A stretch of 22,005 nt of DNA from a virus: IMG/VR virus record IMGVR_UViG_3300023223_000134, positions 1-22,005 of that record, one strand, 5' to 3'. This document shows positions 15,148 through 20,867 of the stretch, in pieces (position 1 is the stretch's first letter; every line of letters begins with the position of its first letter). The translations under genes were made by a program, and so were the position numbers. The notes beneath the pieces are model-generated. The model saw nothing but the letters and a program-made list of their open reading frames with translations. It did no database searches and had not been told where the DNA came from.

Positions 15148-15558
15148 ATGGGATTTCTTTCAAAAATATTAGGCGGTGCTGCTGCGGAACCTATTGAGGC
15201 GATCGGCGGCGTGTTTGATAAACTGTTCACGTCTGACGATGAACGGCTTTCACATGATGAAGTTATGGTTAGGCTCAAACAACAACCCCACTTAGCACAA
15301 ATAGCATTGAATACTGCTGAAGCTTCACACAGATCCGTTTTTGTTGCGGGCTGGCGTCCGTTCATTGGATGGGTTTGTGGTTTCGCCCTGGCATGGCATT
15401 TTATTCTTTATGATATAGCCTCATGGTTCGCTACAGTATTCGAAGGCCCGCAACCACCTGCTCTAAACGGGACAGAAACATTGATTACAGTCGTTTTGTC
15501 TCTTCTTGGCCTTGGTGGTATGCGAACATTCGAGAAAATGGCTGGTAGGGCTAAATAA
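15148..15558 (+). CDS. 3TM-family phage holin
   Basis: This 136-residue protein has a good GAGAGGGAT ribosome binding site. The N-terminus is an amphipathic helix 'GFLSKILGGAAAEPIEAIG'. Residues about 40-65 are a charged helix with 'AEASHRSVFVAGWRPFIGWV', the hallmark 'S...F.AGWRPF.GW' motif of the GTA_holin_3TM family, leading into the first TM segment (about 69-98). The second TM segment (about 109-125) lies in 'TLITVVLSLLGLGGMRTFEK', and the end is basic. It permeabilises the inner membrane to let the M15 endolysin reach the wall. It is the last gene of the plus-strand late unit; a hairpin follows within 10 bases. Confidence 0.85.
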   Translation: MGFLSKILGGAAAEPIEAIGGVFDKLFTSDDERLSHDEVMVRLKQQPHLAQIALNTAEASHRSVFVAGWRPFIGWVCGFALAWHFILYDIASWFATVFEGPQPPALNGTETLITVVLSLLGLGGMRTFEKMAGRAK

Positions 15559-15563
15559 ATAAA

Positions 15564-15583
15564 CGCGGCCCATCACAGCCGCG
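15564..15583. terminator. Hairpin between convergent units (probable bidirectional terminator)
   Basis: CGCGGC and GCCGCG form a perfect 6-bp stem around an 8-base loop, 5 bases after the holin stop codon. On the minus strand the stem is followed by TTTATTTATTTA, a good U-rich tail for transcripts coming from the recombination cluster. On the plus strand the tail (CATTATTCTAACTCCTTTT) is poorer, so termination of the late transcript may be partial. Confidence 0.65.
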
Positions 15584-15682
15584 CATTATTCTAACTCCTT
15601 TTCTCTTTAGATAGTATTTAACTATTTTCCATAAAACGCGTTATACGCGATAGGGATATATCAGGGAGTGGCATGGTTAGTG

Positions 15683-15916
15683 CTAGATGGGTTGGGGAGC
15701 GTTCTCTAGGTCCAGTGTAATTTCTTCTCTTGATACAATGATAACCTTATGTGTCTTGTAGCATTCGGTGCAGAGCGCGATATGTCCGTCTTCGTCCCAA
15801 TCTGAAAACTCTCCGTCATAGATATCGAGTTCCGAGGGATAATCGCAACAGGTATTTGCGTCATAGAAAGCCTTCGCTCCACAGTTGCCACATAGTTTGT
15901 AATCGGCTGATGCCAT
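15683..15916 (-). CDS. Small cysteine-rich (zinc-ribbon-like) protein
   Basis: This 77-residue protein is the last gene of the minus-strand cluster. The N-terminus has 'YKLCGNCGAKAFYDANTCCDYP' in style, with a CxxC and a later CC, and a second pair 'LCTECYKT' near residues 47-54. The two CxxC-type pairs fit a zinc ribbon. The middle is acidic ('DIYDGEFSDWDEDG'). The start ATG 15916 has AAAAGGAAAA upstream. An ATG 8 bases earlier opens another frame that is less convincing. No known function. Small treble-clef or ribbon proteins of this type are common in phage early regions. It is followed on its strand by about 100 bases and then the terminator hairpin. Confidence 0.62.
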   Translation of the reverse strand: MASADYKLCGNCGAKAFYDANTCCDYPSELDIYDGEFSDWDEDGHIALCTECYKTHKVIIVSREEITLDLENAPQPI

Positions 15917-16002
15917 GGTTCCATTTTCCTTTTAATACTCCGGCGTTGGTTTTCGCTCTTTGGGGTGATTTCTGAATCAGTGGCATTGATTGTGCTAGGC
16001 GG

Positions 16003-16263
16003 TCACCAAGCAACCTCAAGCTCAACATAGCTGCCATCGCTTAACGGATAGACCAGCCTTGCCGCGTGCCAACCATCCGAAAACTGGCTTTCGCTCAGAT
16101 ATTCAACTTCTGGACCTTTAATGCTCGGCGAGTGTTTGCAGAAACCTGAGAGATTGATTTCCTCTTTAGCCTTGGTGACCGGGTCGCCCGTTTTGACGTT
16201 GTGCTTATCGTTCAAGGCTTTGGTGCGCTGATGGATAAGTTTTATTTCTTCTTCAATACTCAT
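16003..16263 (-). CDS. Small unknown phage protein
   Basis: This 86-residue protein's ATG overlaps the stop of the 37-residue gene upstream (ATGA). The N-terminal third is a charged helix ('SIEEEIKLIHQRTKALNDKH'). The rest is probably beta: 'SGFCKHSPSIKG' followed by 'GWHAARLVYPLSDGSYVELEVAW'. The last segment, with alternating hydrophobic residues and a final Trp, looks like a beta hairpin. I do not recognise the family. Position behind the exonuclease and ERF genes suggests it belongs to the same transcript. Coupling to the previous gene supports real translation. Confidence 0.6.
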   Translation of the reverse strand: MSIEEEIKLIHQRTKALNDKHNVKTGDPVTKAKEEINLSGFCKHSPSIKGPEVEYLSESQFSDGWHAARLVYPLSDGSYVELEVAW

Positions 16264-16373
16264 GCTTTCGTTCTCACTATGTAGGGGAAAAACGACTTAT
16301 ACCGCTGTAGACCTCTCTTGGCGGCCTCTTCTGCCTGTTTCTCTAAAAGGCCAGTGTCGAATTCATATTCCAT
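16260..16373 (-). CDS. 37-residue small protein (mini-gene)
   Basis: This short frame runs from ATG 16373 to TGA 16260-16262. The start is directly adjacent to the exonuclease stop codon, and the stop shares bases with the ATG of the next gene (ATGA), so the genes are packed without spare bases. The peptide is charged and helical, roughly 'MEYEFDTGLLEKQAEEAAKRG' (residues 1-20 and on) and then 'LQRYKSFFPYIVRTKA'. It may be a small regulator or binding partner. Only the packing supports it. Codon conservation in relatives would be needed to be sure. Confidence 0.5.
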   Translation of the reverse strand: MEYEFDTGLLEKQAEEAAKRGLQRYKSFFPYIVRTKA

Positions 16374-17114
16374 TTAATAATCCGCCATGGCTGCAGCTGC
16401 GGTGTCTCTATTTTTCATCAAGACTTTCAATTGCTCTTTAAGCTTTTCATGCAAATCAAAATCTGGAAAAACGCGAATAATCTTCACCGTGGCGCGCGGG
16501 TGGTATAAGACCAAGTCGCACCATTCTCGACCTGTAATCATTAATTGGCCTTGTATCTGCATTTTGTGATCAGTAGGGCATTCTCCAGTCTCCTTGTAAG
16601 TTGCGAATATTTTAACCACATTTTTCGCCAAAGGAGCTTTTATTTCCATAAGGCCATTTTCTCCTACAAAGCGATCCGGAGAGCATCCTATAGTCTCTTC
16701 ATCATCGGTCACAAATCCTACTTGCTCAGGCTCCATACCCATAATATCCATATATGATTTAGCCGCGATCATCTCAGATTCATGCCCATGATCGGTATGA
16801 GCGTTTCCTAGCCATTCGTCACAATCGTAACCATATAATATTTCAGAGGCCAGTTTAAAATGATAATCCGTCTTGGACATGGCGAGCTTAGGGTTTAACT
16901 TAACGCCCAAAAGGCGAGCTATATGATGTAATTCGTCCACTTTCTTTTTTTTAAGTTCAGATTGAGCGTATTCGCTATTCGAAAGCAAATCGATAATTTC
17001 AGCTTTCAATAGGTCCTTTTCCGTGACTACCTGCCCAAACATTGAGGCCGTTGGCTTCCCTCTCCTGAGTTCGTGCCATTCGTGAGTGTTTTGGGTGACC
17101 TTATGAGGTTTCAT
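16374..17114 (-). CDS. YqaJ/lambda-exonuclease-type recombination nuclease with SAP-like insertion
   Basis: The product has 246 residues and belongs to the YqaJ-like exonuclease family, which resects double-stranded ends 5' to 3' to feed an annealing protein. The key blocks are 'EWHELRRGKPTASMFGQVV' (12-30), 'DHGHESEMIAAKSY' (108-121, with a conserved Glu), 'GCSPDRF' with the metal-binding D147, 'GLMEIKAP' with E157 and K159, and 'MQIQGQLMITG' with the conserved Gln. The PD-(D/E)xK core is therefore complete. Unusually, about 55 residues (36-92) are inserted between the first block and 'GHESE', and they read as a SAP- or HeH-like DNA-binding helix pair ('KKKKVDELHHIARLLGVK' then 'MSKTDYHFKL'). 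The start at 17114 overlaps the ERF gene by 14 bases, so the pair is co-translated. Confidence 0.85.
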   Translation of the reverse strand: MKPHKVTQNTHEWHELRRGKPTASMFGQVVTEKDLLKAEIIDLLSNSEYAQSELKKKKVDELHHIARLLGVKLNPKLAMSKTDYHFKLASEILYGYDCDEWLGNAHTDHGHESEMIAAKSYMDIMGMEPEQVGFVTDDEETIGCSPDRFVGENGLMEIKAPLAKNVVKIFATYKETGECPTDHKMQIQGQLMITGREWCDLVLYHPRATVKIIRVFPDFDLHEKLKEQLKVLMKNRDTAAAAMADY

Positions 17115-17841
17115 TGTTTGCGGCCCTTATTTTAGCACCAAGAGTCGCTTTTGTGTTTTCGAAGTCGGCTGTGGTCAGGCTTTTAATTGACTCGATTTTA
17201 TAGAATTTACAAAGATCAATAGCGGAGGAGCCTGAATCAATCAGAAGCTGTTCAAGCTCCTTTATCTGTTCGTCTGAAACAAAACTTATAACAGGGACTT
17301 GATTCGCGTCGTTATCATCTTCAGCGACGATGCCCAACATTGGCAGTAGAGTATATCTTTGACCATACGTAATAGCCATTCCTGACGTTTTAGCGTCGTT
17401 TGTGGCGTTGTTAGATGGGATTGAGCCTTCCCAGTATGATTCCTCTGAATGCCCGCCAGTGTGAGAAAGAATGCAGGTTACAGAGGTACAATCACCAACA
17501 CGTCCAGTTTTAAACCGAACTAAAAGCCCGTTCGCTTGCATATGAGGCCGTATAACAGCCATGATATTATCTAGTTTCGCGTATTTCCCGTTGTTGCTTT
17601 TGGCGGTTTTTAAAATACGCGGTACGTCATTTTGGAATTGAATAATAGCAGCGTCAAAAGATTCTTTTGCATACCGCGCCTTATCTTCTTTGTCCATGTC
17701 GTACATAACGCGCAATTTTTCGGCGTCAAACTTAGGGTCTCGGGCCAATTCAATGATCAAATTACTAAATTGTCCATGTCCACTTTGTGCAGTCGCAACC
17801 GTATTATTGCCCGCTTCGATGATTTCTTTTTTATCCGTCAT
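17101..17841 (-). CDS. erf: ERF-family single-strand annealing protein
   Basis: The product has 246 residues with the ERF signature: 'NNGKYAKLDNIMAVIRPHM' (83-101), 'NGLLVRF', and 'KTSGMAITYGQRYTLLPMLG' followed by 'AEDDNDAN' (151-180). ERF proteins bind single-stranded DNA and anneal complementary strands. In P22 the Erf protein circularises the linear genome after injection. Residues about 187-240 ('SDEQIKELEQLLIDSG' and 'KFYKIESIKSLTTADFENTK') form a separate helical C-terminal domain of the kind that in some annealases recruits exonuclease or SSB. The exonuclease gene follows with a 14-base overlap. The start is ATG 17841 with GGGGAATTAAAA before it. Confidence 0.88.
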   Translation of the reverse strand: MTDKKEIIEAGNNTVATAQSGHGQFSNLIIELARDPKFDAEKLRVMYDMDKEDKARYAKESFDAAIIQFQNDVPRILKTAKSNNGKYAKLDNIMAVIRPHMQANGLLVRFKTGRVGDCTSVTCILSHTGGHSEESYWEGSIPSNNATNDAKTSGMAITYGQRYTLLPMLGIVAEDDNDANQVPVISFVSDEQIKELEQLLIDSGSSAIDLCKFYKIESIKSLTTADFENTKATLGAKIRAANNETS

Positions 17842-18052
17842 TTTTAATTCCCCTTGCTATCTGTCTAGCTAATTTTCTGTGTTGCGGCTTATTGAGTGTA
17901 TTTCTCAAACTCTTATCTTGCTTAATCCCGTCGAACTCGTTGGTTTCGAAATTCAATATTTCATAACCTTCAAAGGTTAAATAGTGATCGTCCACAAAGT
18001 AAGTTAAACGATAAAGGTTTTGTCCGCATGGCGCTTCGAATTCAATTCTCAT
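17831..18052 (-). CDS. Small unknown protein upstream of ERF
   Basis: The protein has 73 residues from ATG 18052, chosen because GAGGG lies 8 bases upstream. A TTG 15 bases earlier would add five residues. The first half is beta-like: 'RIEFEAPCGQNLYRLTYFVDD' and 'LTFEGYEILNFETNEFDG'. The second half is basic and helical: 'NKPQHRKLARQIARGIKND'. The fold may be a small nucleic-acid-binding or adaptor protein, but I do not recognise it. Its end overlaps the start of the ERF gene by 11 bases. Confidence 0.62.
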   Translation of the reverse strand: MRIEFEAPCGQNLYRLTYFVDDHYLTFEGYEILNFETNEFDGIKQDKSLRNTLNKPQHRKLARQIARGIKNDG

Positions 18053-18063
18053 AATCCCGTCCC

Positions 18064-18309
18064 TCAATTATAGAATTTTTCAAGCACAAGATCTTTATTG
18101 TCTTGTGTGTTTAGTTGGGCCTTCCAGCGGTAAAGCTCCTCGCCTTGCACTTCGATATATTCGCCGTCATCGTCCAGCGCCTTAACGCCTTCTAGGTGGG
18201 CTTGGATATCGCCGTCAATATTCCAGACTGTAAACATCGCGAGGCAGTCGCCCAAGTCGCAAGTTGTGTCTAGTTCCTCGTCTGATAGTGGTGTTTCGTT
18301 GTGTGACAT
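18064..18309 (-). CDS. Small acidic unknown protein
   Basis: This 81-residue protein has many Asp and Glu (e.g. 'PLSDEELDTTCDLGDCLAMF' and 'LDDDGEYIEVQGEELYRWKA'). It has no membrane segment and few hydrophobic clusters. The start ATG 18309 has a strong AAAGGGAATTGAAAA leader that is almost the same as that of the GIY-YIG gene. Function unknown. Strongly acidic small early phage proteins can be DNA mimics, but the sequence offers no proof of that here. Confidence 0.62.
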   Translation of the reverse strand: MSHNETPLSDEELDTTCDLGDCLAMFTVWNIDGDIQAHLEGVKALDDDGEYIEVQGEELYRWKAQLNTQDNKDLVLEKFYN

Positions 18310-18325
18310 TTTTCAATTCCCTTTC

Positions 18326-18679
18326 CTAAGAACACCGCATGCATCTCTTGTAACCTTTATTCACTCGACGCCTTAAGCATCCTTGACACCATTCATCTGA
18401 GCCTTCTCTAGACTCTAAAATTTCTGGCGTTAATCGAACATTTAGATTTTGCTTTCTGTGCTTAATTTTGTTCATTTTCGGATTATGTTTTTTGATAAGT
18501 TCGAATTCTGTATCAAGCATTTCATCCGCACTATCAAACTGATGTAAAACCGTGAAGTCTAGATTTTTGCCGTTGTGTTTATGCCAACGAAAACGGTCAG
18601 ATGGTTTCTGTATTGTAGTTCCAATATAAACCAACTTACCGTTCAACTCCCCCTTATAAACTGTATGAATTCTACTCAT
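18326..18679 (-). CDS. GIY-YIG nuclease-like protein with C-terminal CxxC pairs
   Basis: This 117-residue protein is the first of the minus-strand cluster. The GIY-YIG pattern is seen as 'IHTVYKGELNGKLVYIGTT' (4-22), where the two short strands are 'TVYKG' and 'VYIGT', then an Arg/His helix 'DRFRWHKHNG', and 'LDTEFELIKKHNPKMN' with the catalytic-type Glu at about 58 and the final 'P..N'. Small GIY-YIG proteins cut DNA as homing or recombination nucleases. The tail has 'WCQGCLRR' and 'KRCMRCS' (C98, C101, C113, C116), a treble-clef-like zinc site. Its role may be DNA processing beside ERF and exonuclease, or it may be a selfish endonuclease. The start ATG 18679 has an AAAGGGAATTGAAAAA leader. 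Confidence 0.75.
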   Translation of the reverse strand: MSRIHTVYKGELNGKLVYIGTTIQKPSDRFRWHKHNGKNLDFTVLHQFDSADEMLDTEFELIKKHNPKMNKIKHRKQNLNVRLTPEILESREGSDEWCQGCLRRRVNKGYKRCMRCS

Positions 18680-18711
18680 TTTTTCAATTCCCTTTGTGTT
18701 TTTCTAATTGT

Positions 18712-18740
18712 TTTATTGCACAGCTAAAAAGTAATGTAAA
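18712..18740 (-). promoter_or_regulatory. Putative leftward promoter for the recombination cluster
   Basis: On the minus strand TTTACA (18740-18735) is followed by a 17-base spacer and AATAAA (18717-18712), about 33 bases ahead of the first gene's ATG. The -35 matches five of six and the -10 four of six. AT-rich sequence gives many such matches, so this is tentative. Confidence 0.35.
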
Positions 18741-18763
18741 GTAATAAATGATAATAAAAGATA

Positions 18764-18792
18764 TTGACTATTAATAATTATACATGTAGAAA
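18764..18792 (+). promoter_or_regulatory. Putative rightward sigma70-type promoter with palindrome at -10
   Basis: TTGACT (18764-18769), a 17-base spacer and TAGAAA (18787-18792) form a plausible promoter 36 bases before the first early gene at 18828, with TG directly before the -10. The perfect palindrome TACATGTA (18781-18788) overlaps the spacer end and the -10, a common position for a repressor operator. A loose direct repeat of GTAAT lies at 18731 and 18741, between the two promoters. No repressor gene is in the window except perhaps the small HTH-like protein at 19893. Confidence 0.5.
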
Positions 18793-18827
18793 TTAGTCAT
18801 CAGAAACATAAAACACGGAAATAAAAA

Positions 18828-19883
18828 ATGAATGATTTAATCGTATTTAAAGAATTAAACGTCATGGAATTATTCACAGATTCCAAAAAAATGGATGGCG
18901 TAATTGATATTATCCAGAAAGAGATTGATAATTTTTCGGGTGATATGTCCACAAAGAAAGGTCGTGATGCAATTCGCTCATTTGCTGCCAAGATTGCCAA
19001 GTCTAAAGTGGCTATGGACAAGTCAGGCAAGGCTTTGACAGAGGATGTTCGCGGTAAAATTAAGCTTATTAACGTTGAGCGAAATCGCGTGGAAGATAAG
19101 CTTCAATCCATGCAAGACGCCGTTCGCCAACCTTTGACCGAATGGGAAGACGCTGAAAAAGAACGTGTTCAAGGGCATGAAAACAATATTTCTCTTATTG
19201 TAGGATTTAGAGAGGGTCTTTTTAATGAAACCAGCGAAGAAGTAAAAAACAGCATAGCCGGAATGAAAGACGCTTTTCTTTCTACATCATGGCAGGAATT
19301 TGAGAGCCGCGCAGAAAATGAATATAATGAGAGCCTTTCATTTTTAACCGCGCGTTTTAACACATTGTTAAGTTCCGAAAAAGAAGCCGCAGAGCTTGAA
19401 AAGTTACGCGCTGAAAAGTCCAAACGTGAAGCAAAAGAAAGAGAGGAACTTATTGCCAAAGAAGCTGCTGAGGCAGCACGTGTTGAGGCAGAGGCTAAGG
19501 CCAAGCGTGATGCCGATGCCGTAGAGTCTAAAGCTAAAGCAGAGCGCGAGGCCATTGAGACAAAGGCGCGAGATGAACGTGAAGCTGCTGAGGCAGCACG
19601 TGTTGAGGCAGAGGCTAAGATTGCAGAGGCAGAAGAAGCCACTCGGGTAGCTAATGCAAAAGCAGCCCACGCCGCAGAATTAGAGCGTAGACGTATAGAG
19701 CAAGAGAAACGCGACGAAGAACAGGCCGCAATCAAACGAGAAGCTGATAAAAAACATAAATCAAAAATCAATAACGAGGCCTTATCCGCATTGTTAGACG
19801 CTGGCATTAACCAAAAAACGGCTAAATGCGTAATCACAGAGATTGCAAAAGGCAATATCCCAAATATTAAAATCAGCTATTAA
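18828..19883 (+). CDS. Phage recombination-associated coiled-coil protein
   Basis: The product has 351 residues. The N-terminal third contains 'TKKGRDAIRSFAAKIAKSKV', then 'MDKSGKALTEDVRGKIKLIN', then 'DAVRQPLTEWEDAEKERV', a pattern I recognise from a widespread phage family that sits beside ERF, RecT or exonuclease genes. Residues about 185-305 are a long alanine/glutamate/arginine coiled coil, which attracts labels such as TolA-like. The end 'NNEALSALLDAGINQKTAKCVITEIAKGNIPNIKISY' (split around residues 315-351) is the conserved C-terminal module of that family, finishing 'I..G.IP...I.Y'. No enzyme motif is present. It may act as an early scaffold or DNA-end factor. A perfect 39-base repeat lies inside the coiled coil. 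Confidence 0.75.
   Translation: MNDLIVFKELNVMELFTDSKKMDGVIDIIQKEIDNFSGDMSTKKGRDAIRSFAAKIAKSKVAMDKSGKALTEDVRGKIKLINVERNRVEDKLQSMQDAVRQPLTEWEDAEKERVQGHENNISLIVGFREGLFNETSEEVKNSIAGMKDAFLSTSWQEFESRAENEYNESLSFLTARFNTLLSSEKEAAELEKLRAEKSKREAKEREELIAKEAAEAARVEAEAKAKRDADAVESKAKAEREAIETKARDEREAAEAARVEAEAKIAEAEEATRVANAKAAHAAELERRRIEQEKRDEEQAAIKREADKKHKSKINNEALSALLDAGINQKTAKCVITEIAKGNIPNIKISY
19461..19499 (+). repeat. 39-bp perfect direct repeat, copy 1
   Basis: The 39 bases from 19461 are identical to 19581-19619 and encode the same 13 residues EAAEAARVEAEAK. The offset is 120 bases, a whole number of codons, so the repeat behaves as a unit of the coiled coil. Confidence 0.9.
19581..19619 (+). repeat. 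39-bp perfect direct repeat, copy 2
   Basis: Second copy of the repeat at 19461-19499, in frame and with no base difference. Identity at synonymous positions indicates a recent duplication rather than convergent alanine-rich coding. Confidence 0.9.
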
Positions 19884-19892
19884 GGAAATAAA

Positions 19893-20090
19893 ATGAACCG
19901 AGAAAAACTTAAAAAAGACATTAAAAATTGGGTGAGAACAGAAAAAAAGTTCATGCGCGATCTCTCACAAATGATGGGTTTCGGAAAACTTTATCTCGCA
20001 AACATTTTAGCTGGGACAACTGCGCCGACTGAAAATTTCTGGTTCCAATTAAAAGAAACAACAGGACTAGAGGAGGATAATTACAAATGA
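19893..20090 (+). CDS. Small HTH-like (Cro/XRE-type) protein
   Basis: This 65-residue protein starts at ATG 19893 with TAAGGAAA ahead of it. Residues about 19-60 fit a minimal helix-turn-helix of the XRE class: 'FMRDLSQMMGFGKLYLANIL' (first and recognition helices with a Gly-containing turn) and 'AGTTAPTENFWFQLKETTGL', which mirrors the 'NGKR.PS.E...KLA.ATGL' ending of that class. A basic N-terminal arm 'MNREKLKKDIKNW' precedes it. It could bind the divergent control region upstream, as Cro does. Its stop overlaps the next ATG (ATGA), and a strong GAGGAGGA for the next gene lies within its last codons. The assignment is by pattern and is moderate. Confidence 0.65.
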   Translation: MNREKLKKDIKNWVRTEKKFMRDLSQMMGFGKLYLANILAGTTAPTENFWFQLKETTGLEEDNYK

Positions 20091-20683
20091 GTGAAACTAA
20101 GGTAAGTGAAGATCAACGTGAAAAAGATGAAATTTTCACACGGGTTCTACTCAGCAAACTCACCGGATCCGACCTCGCCGCGCTTGCCGAACCTATGGGG
20201 CTGGCGGTGGTGCCTTTGAGTGTAACGTCTGCCATGTTTTTGTCGGCGCAAGATTGCGACCCTTCTGAATGTCCTGCAAGTCATGAAGAAATCTACAACT
20301 CCATGATCGAAGCAGGCCGCATCAAGCCCGAAACACTGACCGCGCCGGAAACGATTGAGGTGTACGACAATATCGACGCGCCAGAAGGATATAGCACCGA
20401 GCAGATGGATATTGCCAAGGATCGTGCGATCAAGTTGGGTCTGAATGGTCATCAATTTTCCGACTATATTGCGATGGAAGCGGAAGATATCGTCGAAAAT
20501 CTTAAGATTATTGAAGATTATCGGCAGGATCGGAAAAATGATCTTGCTCAGAAAATGACCTTCGCATATCCAGAAATTCTACCTATGACTAATCAAGACA
20601 CTAAAAATCTATTCGATAAAGGATTAATCAGCAAAGACATTGCCGCTCTTAACGGATATACGCCGCCAGAGGAAGGAGAATGA
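20087..20683 (+). CDS. Unknown early phage protein
   Basis: The product has 198 residues. It is preceded by a strong GAGGAGGA ribosome binding site and overlaps the HTH gene by 4 bases. The N-terminal 40 residues are charged, then 'LTGSDLAALAEPMGLAVVPLSV' and a small Cys-containing 'AQDCDPSECPASHEE' segment. The C-terminal half is acidic and helical, with 'YSTEQMDIAKDRAIKLGLNG' and 'FSDYIAMEAEDIVENLKIIE'. The segment from about 20160 to 20400 is much richer in G+C (about 55-68 percent per 60 bases) than the rest of the gene and its neighbours. I do not recognise the family. The next gene starts 2 bases after its stop. Confidence 0.65.
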   Translation: MSETKVSEDQREKDEIFTRVLLSKLTGSDLAALAEPMGLAVVPLSVTSAMFLSAQDCDPSECPASHEEIYNSMIEAGRIKPETLTAPETIEVYDNIDAPEGYSTEQMDIAKDRAIKLGLNGHQFSDYIAMEAEDIVENLKIIEDYRQDRKNDLAQKMTFAYPEILPMTNQDTKNLFDKGLISKDIAALNGYTPPEEGE

Positions 20684-20684
20684 A

Positions 20685-20867
20685 ATGTTATACAAACTCT
20701 GTAGAGCCCGCGAGGATGACGAAATAATCTGGATTGAGGACGAAGTCTGTAAAGTTATTTGCCTGTTCTGGAGTCTGAACTGGTCGGGGCATCAGGTAGC
20801 TATTGAAGACGCGGAGTCCAACGCCCGCAAGATTTGCCAATTGCTGAATAAGGGAGAAGATAAATGA
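20685..20867 (+). CDS. Small unknown protein
   Basis: This 60-residue protein starts at ATG 20685, behind GGAAGGAG and just after the previous stop; an in-frame upstream ATG at 20640 lies inside the previous gene and is not needed. The sequence contains 'ICLFWSLNWSGHQVAIEDAE' and 'NARKICQLLNKGEDK', and ends in an ATGA overlap with the next gene. Two Trp and one His in the middle may form a compact core. No family is recognised. The end is helical. Confidence 0.6.
   Translation: MLYKLCRAREDDEIIWIEDEVCKVICLFWSLNWSGHQVAIEDAESNARKICQLLNKGEDK

Noticed and set aside
15611-15628. ATAGT-ATTTA-ACTAT hairpin followed by a few T
   Set aside because: The stem is short and AT-rich, too weak to call a terminator, and a better hairpin lies just before it.
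15637-15649. CGCG-TTATA-CGCG inverted repeat
   Set aside because: The stem is only four pairs and no U-rich tail follows on either strand; it could be an operator but nothing supports that.
15708-15924. Alternative frame starting at 15924 on the minus strand
   Set aside because: It overlaps the Cys-rich 77-codon gene almost completely. That gene has paired CxxC motifs, and this frame has no recognisable pattern.
19169-19855. Long minus-strand frame of 228 codons opposite the coiled-coil gene
   Set aside because: It is Ser/Ala-rich in the way expected from the complement of an Ala/Glu/Arg-rich coiled coil, has no ribosome binding site of note, and the plus frame has recognised family motifs.
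18828-19883. TolA-like cell-envelope protein
   Set aside because: Resemblance is limited to the alanine-rich coiled coil; there is no N-terminal TM anchor, and the ends match a phage family found near recombinases.
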